This document shows, piece after piece, positions 43,959 to 54,066 of a stretch of 64,000 nucleotides of DNA (position 1 is the first letter of the stretch; each line of letters starts with the position of its first letter). Location: positions 248,001 through 312,000 of the forward strand of contig JAHCKM010000002.1 in assembly GCA_026125795.1 (NCBI GenBank), written 5' to 3'. The translations under genes were made by a program, and so were the position numbers. The notes under the pieces were generated by a model, which saw only the letters and a list, made by a program, of their open reading frames with translations, did no database searches and was not told where the DNA came from. Origin of the DNA: Burkholderiaceae bacterium (lineage in GTDB: Bacteria; Pseudomonadota; Gammaproteobacteria; Burkholderiales; Burkholderiaceae_C).

Positions 43959-44051
43959 GGAGCCCTGTCACCGCAGGAACTGACGGCGGCCCGCCAGGGG
44001 CCGAAACTCTGGCCACGCAATCGCTTCGTGCATTCACGGTGGAGAACAGTC

Positions 44052-45134
<1,083 letters not shown>

Positions 45135-45139
45135 CGACC

Positions 45140-45685
45140 ATGAAGATCGACCGCATTCACCACGTCGCGTACCGGTGCAAGGACGCCAAGGAAACCGTGC
45201 TCTGGTACCAGCGGATGCTGAAGATGGACTTCGTGCTCGCGATCGCCGAGGACTTCGTGCCGTCGACGAAGGCGCCGGACCCCTACATGCACGTGTTCCT
45301 CGACGCCGGCAGCGGCAACGTGCTCGCGTTTTTCGAGCTGCCGACGCAGCCGCCGATGGGCCGCGATCCGAACACGCCGGCCTGGGTGCAGCACATCGCG
45401 TTCCGCGTGAAGGACCGCGAGACGCTGCTCCAGTTCAAGGACCACCTGATCGCCCAGGGCGTGGACGTGCTCGGCATCACCGACCACGGCGCGTTCCACT
45501 CGATCTACTTCTTTGACCCGAACGGGCACCGCGTCGAACTGGCGTGTCCCGATCCCGCCGAGGAGGAGATGATCCGCCGCCTCGACGCCGTTAAGTGGGA
45601 CATGCTCGACGACTGGACGAAGACCAAGCGCGCGCCCAGGCATGCGGCCTTCCTGCACGCAAACGAACTGGGAGGACAGGCGTGA
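45140..45685 (+). CDS. VOC-family protein, putative ring-cleavage dioxygenase (copy 2)
   Basis: 181 residues, 5 bases after hpd. It aligns along its whole length with the protein at 23166-23699, including FVLAIAEDFVPSTKAPDPYM and the end KWDMLDDWTKTKRAPRH. Candidate metal ligands are His8, Glu66, His85 and Glu133 at the same positions. It stands in the place of homogentisate dioxygenase between HPPD and fumarylacetoacetase. If it cleaves homogentisate, the product would need to reach fumarylacetoacetate without a separate isomerase, which is also absent here. A different role such as ring-product isomerase is possible. Confidence 0.8.
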   Translation: MKIDRIHHVAYRCKDAKETVLWYQRMLKMDFVLAIAEDFVPSTKAPDPYMHVFLDAGSGNVLAFFELPTQPPMGRDPNTPAWVQHIAFRVKDRETLLQFKDHLIAQGVDVLGITDHGAFHSIYFFDPNGHRVELACPDPAEEEMIRRLDAVKWDMLDDWTKTKRAPRHAAFLHANELGGQA

Positions 45686-47019
45686 CGACGACGCGGGAGG
45701 TCCAAGCGACGAACGACCCGTCGCTGCAGAGCTGGTTGGACTCGGCCAACGATCCGACCACTGACTTTCCGATCCAGAACCTGCCGTATGGCGCGTTCCG
45801 CCGCAGCGGCAGCGGCGAGCCGCTGCGCATCGGCATCGCGATCGGCGACCAGGTGCTCGACCTGCGGCTCGCCGTGCAGCGTACCGACTGGCCAGCGGAC
45901 GTCGCGGCGGCGCTCGTGCCGCTCGCGGCAGGCGACCTGAACGCCTTCATGGCGCTCGGTCTCCCAGCCCGCCACGCGGTGCGCATTGCGTTGTCGGCAG
46001 CGCTAACCGCGGGCAGCCGGCAGCGCGAGGCGCTGGCCGGCTGCCTCGTGCCGCAGACGCAGGCGGAAATGGCGCTGCCTTGCCGCATCGGCGACTACAC
46101 CGACTTCTACATCAGCGTTCACCACGCCACGACGATCGGCAAGCAGTTTCGCCCGGACAACCCGCTGCTGCCGAACTACAAGTGGGTGCCGATCGGCTAC
46201 CACGGCCGCGCCTCGTCGATCCAGGTCAGCGGGCACGCGTTCCACCGCCCCGTCGGCCAAACCCGCGCGCCTGATGCCGCGGTGCCGGCCGTCGGTCCCA
46301 GCGGGCGCCTGGACTACGAGCTTGAGATGGGCATCGTGATCGGGCAGGCCAATGAGCAGGGCCATTCGGTACCTATCGAACGCGCCGAGGACCACGTCTT
46401 CGGCCTCACGCTCTTCAACGACTGGAGTTCACGCGACATCCAGGGCTGGGAGTACCAGCCGCTGGGCCCGTTCTTGTCGAAGAACTTCGCGTCGACGCTG
46501 TCGCCATGGGTCGTGACACTCGAGGCGCTCGCACCGTTCCGCCGCCCGTTCGTCCGCCCCGAGGGCGACCCGCAGCCGCTGCCTTACCTCGATTCAGCGC
46601 GCAACCGCGAGGTTGGGGCGCTCGACATCGAACTCGAGGTGTGGATCCAAACCGAGGCGATGCAGCGCGCAGGCCATGCGGGCGACCTGCTATCGACGTC
46701 GAACCTGGCCGAGGCTTACTGGAGCATCGCGCAACTTGTCGCTCACCACACGATCAACGGCTGCAACCTCAATCCAGGGGATCTGCTCGGCACGGGCACC
46801 CTTTCTGGACCAAAGCCGCAGCAGGCCGCGTCGCTAATGGAGCTGACCTCGAACGGCAAGCAGCCGGTGACGCTGTCGAGCGGCGAGGGGCGCGCGTTCC
46901 TCGAGGACGGCGACACGATCACCCTGAAGGGTTACTGCCAGCGGCCGGGCCAGCGACGGATCGGCTTCGGCGAGTGCCGTGGAATGGTGATCCCGGCGCG
47001 CACGACGCAACGCGCCTGA
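45682..47019 (+). CDS. fahA: Fumarylacetoacetase, full-length (copy 2)
   Basis: 445 residues from GTG 45682, overlapping the VOC stop as GTGA, with GGAG seven bases upstream. The catalytic blocks of copy 1 are all present: GDYTDFYISVHHATTIG, DYELEMGIVIG, FNDWSSRDIQGWEYQPLGP and LSKNF, with SLMELTSNGK for the last Glu. The N-terminus (SLQSWLDSANDPTTDFPIQNLPYG) matches copy 1 closely, so the pair is a duplication. It ends the tyrosine-type pathway at fumarate and acetoacetate. A decayed CoA-transferase A follows, where copy 1's cluster has an intact one. Confidence 0.94.
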   Translation: MTTTREVQATNDPSLQSWLDSANDPTTDFPIQNLPYGAFRRSGSGEPLRIGIAIGDQVLDLRLAVQRTDWPADVAAALVPLAAGDLNAFMALGLPARHAVRIALSAALTAGSRQREALAGCLVPQTQAEMALPCRIGDYTDFYISVHHATTIGKQFRPDNPLLPNYKWVPIGYHGRASSIQVSGHAFHRPVGQTRAPDAAVPAVGPSGRLDYELEMGIVIGQANEQGHSVPIERAEDHVFGLTLFNDWSSRDIQGWEYQPLGPFLSKNFASTLSPWVVTLEALAPFRRPFVRPEGDPQPLPYLDSARNREVGALDIELEVWIQTEAMQRAGHAGDLLSTSNLAEAYWSIAQLVAHHTINGCNLNPGDLLGTGTLSGPKPQQAASLMELTSNGKQPVTLSSGEGRAFLEDGDTITLKGYCQRPGQRRIGFGECRGMVIPARTTQRA

Positions 47020-47025
47020 CGACAG

Positions 47026-47145
47026 CGAGGCCGGCGCCTGATCGACGGACTCGTGCGGCGGTGGGCTTACCGTCCTCGCGAACGACACGGCGCGGCCGGG
47101 AGTGGGCATCGGCAAGCTGATCGCAGCGCGCTCGGTGCGGCGGCA
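47026..47145 (+). pseudogene. Decayed CoA-transferase subunit A fragment
   Basis: In one frame from about 47026 the sequence reads RRLIDGLVRR, and after a one-frame shift near 47060 GGLTVLANDTARPGVGIGKLIAA. This matches the intact subunit at 19108-19767 (RRLLDELVRQ, GLTVISNDTARPGVGVGKLI). Upstream and downstream parts of the gene are gone, and the homology fades after 47145. It lies directly behind the second fumarylacetoacetase, so the second cluster once carried its own CoA-transferase. Confidence 0.7.
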
Positions 47146-47713
47146 AATCGGCCAGCGCGTCCGTCCAAAGTTTCGCTCGCCGAACGGCCGAATGACCGGA
47201 TTCGGTGCCGTCGTGACGGGCAGCTCATGGCCGAGTCGAGCCAAGCAGAGTCGAACTCGGTCGCCAGAAACCTGACGTTCGCCGCTGATCCGTGACTCGA
47301 TTTCTGAGCGCGTCGGGAAGGACGGCTTGTGGCCGTCACTGAGGTCCCGAGCTTCGCTGACAGCTGATCTCGATCGGCAAGGGCGCGCTTCGTGGATCAG
47401 CTTCCTAGCCAGCCCGCGTACTCACGTGCCCGGCCGGGAACGACCGTGGCGACAGGCAGCTTGCAGCGATCTCCGCCGCTGACCTCTAATCAGAGGCAAC
47501 CGCGAGGTGATCACCACAAGCGGGCCCGCAGGGTGGGCTCGCACATTGGTAGGTGGCTGTAGTGGTCGATTGAGCCGAGACGCGCAGATTGAGACCGTCC
47601 GAGGGTACCTCGGCAGTCTCGCGCGCCATTCGCCAGGAGCTATAGCGGAGTTCGGATGGCGCCTTGCGCAGTGACCTGTTCGCTGGGGTATGTCGCCAAT
47701 GTGTTGCACGCGG
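47146..47713. other. Long intergenic stretch without recognised gene
   Basis: About 570 bases. Short frames on both strands lack family features and consistent codon bias. It follows a decayed CoA-transferase and is likely degraded coding DNA. Confidence 0.5.
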
Positions 47714-48577
47714 CTACCGGTGTCGGTGAGGCAAGTGCTTCTTGATGAATGGTTCCTGTGCAACCCCAGTCGAGTAGACGTACTGGTCCGCTGTCTGGCA
47801 GATGTGCAGGTTCAGTTCCTTGACGATGGCTCTGTCGGTCAGCCCCGCGATGTTGTTCCACGTCTCGCGCGGCTTGACCGCGAAGAACGCCATCTGCGGG
47901 GCAATGGGCAACGCGACGATGAACCCTTTATCCAATGTGCCGACGTAGATCAACGGCCTATCGGACATGAGCAGATCGTGGGGTGCGGTCGACAGGCGCC
48001 GGGTGGCCCAAGTGCAGCCGTTGAGGAGCGGCAGGTTCAGCTTCTGCGAGAACACTAACTCCGGCAATGCCAGCACGGCCAAGTCGTCCAACTGGTCAGG
48101 GTGGTGCTTCTCGATCCAGGCGCGCAGCGTCGGAGCAGCATCGTCGCCACGCACCGCCTGGTACTCGTCTGGGGCCTCGTCGAGGCCGGCACCAAGAATC
48201 GCCCGGCCGCGTGCGCGCATGTGGAGCATCATCGAATGGCCGCGCAGCATCAACGAAACGAGGAATGCTGACCAAGTCTGCTTGCCTTCGTCGGTGAGCG
48301 ATCGCACGCCGCTCCGTAGGATCTCCTTGTGCACGAGCGCGGCGGGGTCGTCTACCAGCGGACCCAGGAAGTCGCGCTCGGCGCGCACGTCGGGTGTCAC
48401 CCTCGACCGCTGCATCGAATAGATGTGCCTGGCCTTAGCAACGCTTTTCGCCTTGAAGCGCGAACTTCGAAGCTTGCCGTTGGCCCAGCGAAATGCGCTC
48501 AGCTTCTCGTCGGCGCCGCGATGCCAATGCTTGAGCAGAAATTGAGGGACGATGTGTTGGTCAGCATGCCCGGACAT
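47714..48577 (-). CDS. DUF4238 family protein
   Basis: 287 residues from ATG 48575-48577. It begins SGHADQHIVPQFLLKHWH, the hallmark of DUF4238, and continues with SFRFKAKSVAKARHIYS-like segments and LLMSDRPLIYVG further on. Family members are scattered, often in mobile or defence-related regions, and their biochemical role is not assigned. It lies alone between two long non-coding stretches, which supports recent gain. The upstream in-frame extension to 48781 lacks family features and is not included. Confidence 0.75.
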   Translation of the reverse strand: MSGHADQHIVPQFLLKHWHRGADEKLSAFRWANGKLRSSRFKAKSVAKARHIYSMQRSRVTPDVRAERDFLGPLVDDPAALVHKEILRSGVRSLTDEGKQTWSAFLVSLMLRGHSMMLHMRARGRAILGAGLDEAPDEYQAVRGDDAAPTLRAWIEKHHPDQLDDLAVLALPELVFSQKLNLPLLNGCTWATRRLSTAPHDLLMSDRPLIYVGTLDKGFIVALPIAPQMAFFAVKPRETWNNIAGLTDRAIVKELNLHICQTADQYVYSTGVAQEPFIKKHLPHRHR

Positions 48578-49071
48578 GCTTTGATGGTAGTCATCCGCAT
48601 GCTCTGTGACCGCTCTGAGACGGTCAACTTGACGTGGCGAACAGCGGGAGTGGGTCGTGACGGGGAAGTTCGTGTTGGGGGGAAGCGGCCGCCGGCGCCG
48701 CGCGAACGGCCTCGTCGAGGTCCTATGGCTGCAGTACCTTGAAGAGCTGTCGTTCGGGACCGCGCTTGTGGCGGTACTCAACGACTGCTTTGTAGCGGTC
48801 AGCGTGAGTACGACTGCCGGGGCCCACCGACAGCAACCGCTGCTGAGCAGCCTGTCCCATCTGCTGGATCGTTAGATCGTTCGGCTCAAGGCGTCGGTAC
48901 GAGCAGACTGATCGCTGCCCGCGGCGCTGCGCAGCCGTCATGACCCGGCAGATCGCGACTCGATTCCACTGTTTTGGGCGCTGACCACGCGCAGCAGCTT
49001 GACCAGCCTGCCCTGGACCTGCTGGCGCCTGTCCGCTGCGGTCTTGGAACAGGGCATGGCCCCGGCCGGGG
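48578..49071. other. Intergenic stretch with one doubtful small frame
   Basis: About 490 bases between the DUF4238 gene and the MalT-like regulator. A minus-strand 72-codon frame at 48723-48941 is listed separately. A perfect GC dyad, CCCCGGCCGGGG, lies near 49056-49067 just past the regulator stop but without a T-run. Nothing else recognised. Confidence 0.5.
48723..48941 (-). CDS. Small hypothetical protein
   Basis: 72 residues; not recognised. The second half (DLTIQQMGQAAQQRLLS, then DRYKAVVEYRHKRGPERQLFKV) is helix-forming and has fair codon use, which is the only support. It may be a fragment of a larger lost gene. The start is uncertain because no ribosome site is evident. Confidence 0.2.
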   Translation of the reverse strand: MTAAQRRGQRSVCSYRRLEPNDLTIQQMGQAAQQRLLSVGPGSRTHADRYKAVVEYRHKRGPERQLFKVLQP

Positions 49072-51696
49072 TCAGCGCAACCGCGTGTGGTACCAGGCCG
49101 CGGCTTGGCTGCGCGACGCGAGGTCGAGTTTGTCGAGCACGTGCGCCACGTGGCGCTTGACGGTGTGCGGGCTCAGTTTGAGCTCGCGCGCGATCAGCTT
49201 GTTGCTCATGCCGCGCGCCATCAGTGCGACGACCTCGGTTTCGCGCGCGCTGAGCGTGTCGTCGAGCCGCTGGGAACCGCGCGCGGGCGGCTCGCCACCT
49301 GTGCCCTCCGACGGCGCTGGGCCGGCGGCCCAGGCACGCAGCGTGGCCTGCGCCGCGTCATCGAGTCGGCCGCCCCAGGCCGCGTCTGCCAGCTCGCGCA
49401 GCGCGGGGAGCGCGAACAGCGCGCCACGCGGTCCGTCGGCCGCCTGCTCGAGCATCGGCCGCAGCCAGGCCGCGGCGTCGGCTGGCGCGCGCTCGCGCAG
49501 CCGCTGCAGCGCCAAACGCGTGCGCAGCTCGTGCGCCAGGCCGTACAGGTCGCACGCCTCCTCGTGCTGCAGCGCCTGTTGCCACAGCGCAGCCGCCTCG
49601 GAGGCGCGGCCCTCTAGCAAGGCCAGGTGTCCGCGCAGCCCCAGCACTGGCTGCAGACGCAGCGGCGTCGCCTCGGGGATGAGCGCCTCGGCCTGGTCGA
49701 GCCGAGCGAGCGCGTCGCGCAGCAGCGCCACGTCGCCGCAAGCCATCGCCACGCGGCCCATCAGGTTTAGTGAGTAAGAGGGCCCACGCCCGCCGTAGCT
49801 GGCCGGGAACTCGTAGCCATGCGCGCGGGCCGCCTCCAAAGCGGGCGCGTGCCGGCCGAGGGCCATGTGCACGACCGCGGTGAAGGCGAGCCGGTGGCTG
49901 TGCACGATCGGCGGGTGGCCGACCCAGCGTTCATCGGTTTCGCTGCGCCGCAGGCCCTGCTCGGCTTCGTCGAGGCGGCCCGCCCAGAGCGCGCGCCAGC
50001 CCCGGGTCATCGGGGCCAATGCACTCAGCAGCAGCGGGCTCTCGGCCTCGGCCAGGCTCGCCGCGTCGGCCCATCGCAGCAGCATGGGACCCACGCCCGG
50101 GCAGGCGGTGAGGCGGGGCGAGGGGACCATGACCGCCCAGTGCTCGGGCTGCTGCGCCTGCTCGATCTCGCCCAGCAGCGCGTCCAGGCAGGGCGCCACG
50201 CGACGGAAAGCGCCTTCCTCGAGCGCGATCCAGAGGTGGCACAGCCGGACGTTGATCCGAGCCTCGACCTCGTCGGGTCCGGGCTCGCCGATCTGCTGCA
50301 GCGTTTCGCGCGCGGCGGCGGGGCGGCCGATGCCGGCGAGCATCGCCGCGCGGCGCAGCGCCGCAAGCCGTGCCGACCGCTCGTCGCCACGCTCGCGGTG
50401 CAGCCGCTCGGCAGTTTCCAGGTGTCGAGCCGCCTCGGCATTGCGCCACAAGCGCCACTTGGCATAGCCGGCCACGTCCTGCAGATCGGCGTTGCCGCGC
50501 GCGAAATCGGGGGGAAACTGCTCGACCAGGCGCACCACCGTGCGCACGCCCCCCTCGAACAGCAGCCGCAGGCTGCGTTCGCGCAGCCGTGCAGCGGCCT
50601 CCTCCGGGCAACCGGCGGCCAGCAGCAGCGACTGGCTGCGCACGAGGTCGGTCTCGATGTCGGCCGCCCGCGCCAGCAGCGCGATGAACTCGCGGTGGCG
50701 CTCGACCTTCATCCGGTGCTGCAGCGCGTCGCGGAACAGGTCGTGCAGCTTCAGCGTGCGCGGGTGCTCATCGACGACCGTGACAAACAGGTCGAGGCGC
50801 TCGAGCACATCCAGCCGAGCCCAGGCGCGCGCGTCACCGGTGAGCGCCTCGCAGCGCGCCGCGTCGAGCTCGTGCAGCACGCTGGTCTGCAGCAGGAATT
50901 CGCGCAGCCCGGGTTCGAGATGCTCCAGCACCTCGGAGGTGAGGAAGTCGAAGGCCTGACGGTCGATCGCGCCGCCGGGCCGCGCGCCGCCGGCGCCGCC
51001 GAGCGCAAGGCGCAGGCCGGCCGGCCAGCCTTGCGTGCGCCGGTGCAGCGCCTCGGCCGTTGCCGCATCCAGCCCGGCCGGAACCAACATCGCCAGTGCC
51101 TCATCGCGCGAGAACTGCAGATCCGCCGTTCGCAGTTCGGTCAGCAGCCCGGCCGCACGCAGGCGCGCCAGGCGCAGCGCCGGCTCGTGTCGCGTGGCGA
51201 TGGCCAGTGTCCAGCGCTTGCCCAAACGCGACAGCAGCCGGTCGAGGAAGGCCAGCGACTCCGGATCGTCCACATGGTGCAGGTCGTCGAGCGCGATCAC
51301 GCCGTGTTCGAACTCGCAGGCCTCGAGCGTGTTCACCAGGGCGTCGGTGGCTTCGCGCTGCTGCTGCGGCTCGCGGCTCGCGGCCATGGCCGACAGACCC
51401 TCGGGCGAGATGCGCCAGGGCAGATCGAAGGGCTCGAGCGCGTGCCACAGGCACTGCAGCAGGCGGTCCAGGTCGTCGCCGTCGTCCAGCGTCACCCAGG
51501 CCACGCCGTGGCCGGCGGGCAGTTGATCGAGCGCACGCACCAGCAGCGCCGTCTTGCCGCAACCACCCGGTGCGCACAGCAGCACCAGACGCTGATCGGC
51601 GAGCGCGCGCACCAGGCGTTGCTCGAGGGCCGGGCGCGACATCGTCAGGCCGGTGCGCGGTCGTGGTCGCTGGACCTTGGTGCTGGCAACGTTCAC
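49072..51696 (-). CDS. MalT/LAL-like LuxR-family ATP-binding regulator
   Basis: 874 residues. An N-terminal P-loop reads LLCAPGGCGKTALL near residue 38, followed by a VIALDDLHHVDDP Walker B region. The middle is a long helical repeat area typical of STAND/MalT proteins. The C-terminal LuxR HTH is LMARGMSNKLIARELKLSPHTVKRHVAHVLDKLDL. Such regulators bind an inducer and ATP, then activate adjacent genes. The next gene on the same strand upstream is a MBL-fold protein 70 bases away, a likely relation. The effector is unknown. Confidence 0.9.
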   Translation of the reverse strand: MNVASTKVQRPRPRTGLTMSRPALEQRLVRALADQRLVLLCAPGGCGKTALLVRALDQLPAGHGVAWVTLDDGDDLDRLLQCLWHALEPFDLPWRISPEGLSAMAASREPQQQREATDALVNTLEACEFEHGVIALDDLHHVDDPESLAFLDRLLSRLGKRWTLAIATRHEPALRLARLRAAGLLTELRTADLQFSRDEALAMLVPAGLDAATAEALHRRTQGWPAGLRLALGGAGGARPGGAIDRQAFDFLTSEVLEHLEPGLREFLLQTSVLHELDAARCEALTGDARAWARLDVLERLDLFVTVVDEHPRTLKLHDLFRDALQHRMKVERHREFIALLARAADIETDLVRSQSLLLAAGCPEEAAARLRERSLRLLFEGGVRTVVRLVEQFPPDFARGNADLQDVAGYAKWRLWRNAEAARHLETAERLHRERGDERSARLAALRRAAMLAGIGRPAAARETLQQIGEPGPDEVEARINVRLCHLWIALEEGAFRRVAPCLDALLGEIEQAQQPEHWAVMVPSPRLTACPGVGPMLLRWADAASLAEAESPLLLSALAPMTRGWRALWAGRLDEAEQGLRRSETDERWVGHPPIVHSHRLAFTAVVHMALGRHAPALEAARAHGYEFPASYGGRGPSYSLNLMGRVAMACGDVALLRDALARLDQAEALIPEATPLRLQPVLGLRGHLALLEGRASEAAALWQQALQHEEACDLYGLAHELRTRLALQRLRERAPADAAAWLRPMLEQAADGPRGALFALPALRELADAAWGGRLDDAAQATLRAWAAGPAPSEGTGGEPPARGSQRLDDTLSARETEVVALMARGMSNKLIARELKLSPHTVKRHVAHVLDKLDLASRSQAAAWYHTRLR

Positions 51697-51766
51697 TCGT
51701 CAGATCATAGGCGGCGTCCTTTGCCGTTGCCGGGTGAGAGACGATCCGGACTGCGCGGTCGCGCGC

Positions 51767-52597
51767 TCAGCCCGCCGCCTCGGCCAGCGTCGTGGCAAGC
51801 AGCGTGTCGAGCAGCTCCTGGCCCGGCGTCGGGATGATCGGCGAGCCGGCCAGTCCGCGCAGCCGGTCGAAGGCGTCGTCGAGCGCGCCGCCGCGCAGCA
51901 CCGGGCCGTGTGCCGAGGCCACAGTCGTCGCACCCAGTGCTTCGACGGCGTCGACATGGCGGCCGTAGCTCACGCGGTCGAGCCAGGCGTGCCACGGCGA
52001 GACGGCACTGTTCATCGCCGACATCGACGCGAGCGCCTCGGCCGACAAGGCGTCGGCGTCGAGCGGGCCGGGCGTCAGGCAGGCGAAGCTGTCGACGATC
52101 CACATCGCGCCGCTCTTCGAATCGAACAGGCCGCGCGTCGTCGGCCCGTCGAAGATCGGCGGGCGAAACAGCTTCAGCACGCGGTCGCCGATGTCGAGGC
52201 GGTCGCCGGGCTCGAGCCAGCGCATGCGTTGCAGCGGCAGCGCCGGCTTTTCGAGGGCGAGCCGCTCGACGGCGAAGAAGTTGGTCACGAGCGTGGCTTG
52301 CGGGCAGCGCTCGAGCACGTCGAGCAGGGCGCCGGTGTGGTCGCCGTCGTCGTGCGACAGGAAGATCCAGCGCACGTCCTCGGGCTCGACCACAGAGAAC
52401 GCCTTCTCGATCCACAGCGCGCGGTGCAGCGGCGCTCCGGTGTCGACGATCACCGGCTCGCGGCCGCGGATGACCATCGAGTTGACGGGCAGGAACATTC
52501 CGTCGCCGGCCGAGGCCAGATTCGGGATCAGCCACGTGTCGGGCGCGATCCGTTCGGGGTGGGTGGCGGGGATGTCGGGGAGCAAGGTGGGCTTCAT
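51767..52597 (-). CDS. MBL-fold protein of the diiron (ODP/flavodiiron-like) type
   Basis: 276 residues from ATG 52595-52597. The metal motif is FLSHDDGDHTGAL (HxDxDH), the pattern of flavodiiron and oxygen-binding diiron proteins rather than zinc lactamases. Further ligands may be in MWIVDSFACL and ASAHGPVL. There is no flavodoxin or rubredoxin domain, so it is a stand-alone fold with a possible role in O2 or peroxide reduction or in diiron hydrolysis. It is upstream of the MalT-like gene in the same direction. Confidence 0.82.
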   Translation of the reverse strand: MKPTLLPDIPATHPERIAPDTWLIPNLASAGDGMFLPVNSMVIRGREPVIVDTGAPLHRALWIEKAFSVVEPEDVRWIFLSHDDGDHTGALLDVLERCPQATLVTNFFAVERLALEKPALPLQRMRWLEPGDRLDIGDRVLKLFRPPIFDGPTTRGLFDSKSGAMWIVDSFACLTPGPLDADALSAEALASMSAMNSAVSPWHAWLDRVSYGRHVDAVEALGATTVASAHGPVLRGGALDDAFDRLRGLAGSPIIPTPGQELLDTLLATTLAEAAG

Positions 52598-52963
52598 GGC
52601 GACACTCGTTGGGTTGCGGTGACGGCCATCGTGTCGCGTCGCATCGGCGGTGGCATCGACCAAGAAGAGCCACGGTGCCGGTGGCGACGGGCCATGGCAT
52701 GGCCCGGCCCGGGTGCTCGACGACCTCGTGAGTGTCAGCAGCACCTCACCGGTCAATTGCGTGGCACCTCGGCGTAGCGCCTCAGCCCACTACGCCTCCG
52801 CGCGCACACGTCGCCGACGTTGATCGCAGCGAGGACGCGATGCTCCCGGTAGACGCAGCGCCCTCGACGTCGAGGTTCCCCGGCGCCGTGGATGACCAGT
52901 ACGACTTGTCGAGACGGTCGAAAGCTACACAGGTTGATCTGCGCAGAGCAAGACGACCGAGCG
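52598..52963. other. Intergenic stretch without recognised gene
   Basis: About 366 bases between the MBL gene and the beta-hydroxyacid dehydrogenase. Frames here are short and their composition follows the general GC bias. No dyad with clear operator form was seen. Confidence 0.5.
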
Positions 52964-53842
52964 CTAACCAGGCGCCTTCTCGCCCGTCGCCTGCAGGAAC
53001 AGCGCGCAAGAGTCGAGCTTGCCGAGCTGGGCACGTCGCGCGGCATGGAACTGGCTGCGCACGAGCGCGGCCAGCGGCACTGCGCGGTCGACCTCCTGGG
53101 CGAGCGCGACAAAGTAGCGCAGGTCCTTCTCCATCAGCTCGAGCTGGAACTGCGGCGTGAAGTCGCGCTGAAAGATCTTGGGCAACTTGGTCTTCACCAG
53201 GCGCGAACCCGCTGCCCCCTCGCCGAGGATCTCCGAGACGGCGGCGCGATCGAGCCCGGCGGCCTCGGCGACCTGTGCGGCTTCGACGAGCGCCGCCGTG
53301 ACACTGCCGGTCAGCATGTTGTTGACGAGCTTGAGCGTCGCCCCCGCCCCCGAGGGCCCCACGCGCCGTGTCAGGCGCCCCATGGCGGCAAGGACGGGCT
53401 GCGCCTGGTCGAAAGCCGCTTGCTCGCCGCCGACGACGAAGACCAGCTCGCGGTTCTGCGCCTGTGCGATCGAGCCGAGGACCGGAGCGTCGAGGTACGC
53501 AACGCCACGCCGGGCCGCGGCCGCGGCGATCTCGCGCGCGAGCGCCGGCGAATTCGTGCTCGAGTCGATGACGATCGCGCCGGGCGCGGCCGCACCCACA
53601 ACACCCAATGCGCCGAGCATCACCTCGCGGCTCGCGATGTCGTCCGCGACCATCGATACCACGAGTTCCGCGTCGCGCGCCACCGCGGCTGGCGAATCGG
53701 CGGGCGCGATGCCTTTATCCAGCAATGGAGTCAGCTTCGTGCGATCGCGGTTCCAAACGCACAGCTTGTGACCGGCCTGATGCAGGTTCAGTGCCATGCG
53801 CGATCCCATCGCGCCCAATCCCACAAAACCAATCGTGCTCAT
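52964..53842 (-). CDS. Beta-hydroxyacid dehydrogenase (3-hydroxyisobutyrate dehydrogenase family)
   Basis: 292 residues. The NAD(P) motif is TIGFVGLGAMGSRMALNLHQAG at residues 3-24. The substrate-binding segment DAPVLGS (family DAPVSGG) and the catalytic-Lys region GATLKLVNNML follow in the expected order. Family members oxidise 3-hydroxyisobutyrate, glycerate or tartronate semialdehyde. It is not adjacent to genes that name the substrate. Length and motif order are normal. Confidence 0.9.
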   Translation of the reverse strand: MSTIGFVGLGAMGSRMALNLHQAGHKLCVWNRDRTKLTPLLDKGIAPADSPAAVARDAELVVSMVADDIASREVMLGALGVVGAAAPGAIVIDSSTNSPALAREIAAAAARRGVAYLDAPVLGSIAQAQNRELVFVVGGEQAAFDQAQPVLAAMGRLTRRVGPSGAGATLKLVNNMLTGSVTAALVEAAQVAEAAGLDRAAVSEILGEGAAGSRLVKTKLPKIFQRDFTPQFQLELMEKDLRYFVALAQEVDRAVPLAALVRSQFHAARRAQLGKLDSCALFLQATGEKAPG

Positions 53843-53997
53843 GGCCGCCCCTTGTCCGCTCGTGCACCGCCGATCCTAGCGCCGCCGCCGGCGTCGAGCT
53901 CCGATGCCGGCGGGCACGAGGTCTGGCATCGGCTACAAGCAGGCGGCGACGGGCGACTGCTGCACGGCACCTCTGTAGACATTTCACGGCAACGACG

Positions 53998-54038
53998 TTG
54001 ACGCGCGTCAAGATCGAGCCGCGGGGCAAAACTACACT
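53998..54038 (+). promoter_or_regulatory. FNR-like box with class II promoter geometry
   Basis: A perfect 14-base dyad, TTGACGCGCGTCAA (53998-54011), has the TTGAC-N4-GTCAA form recognised by FNR/FixK-type regulators. A -10-like TACACT lies at 54033-54038. If transcription starts about seven bases later, the dyad centre falls near -41, the position of class II FNR sites. The truncated OTC-like gene starts at 54067. Confidence 0.6.
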
Positions 54039-54066
54039 GCCGTCGCCTCGCAGTGCTTCCCGCGCA

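Noticed and set aside
49819-51837. Plus-strand frame of about 672 codons opposite the MalT-like gene
   Set aside because: The P-loop and LuxR HTH are on the minus strand; the plus frame has no recognisable domain.
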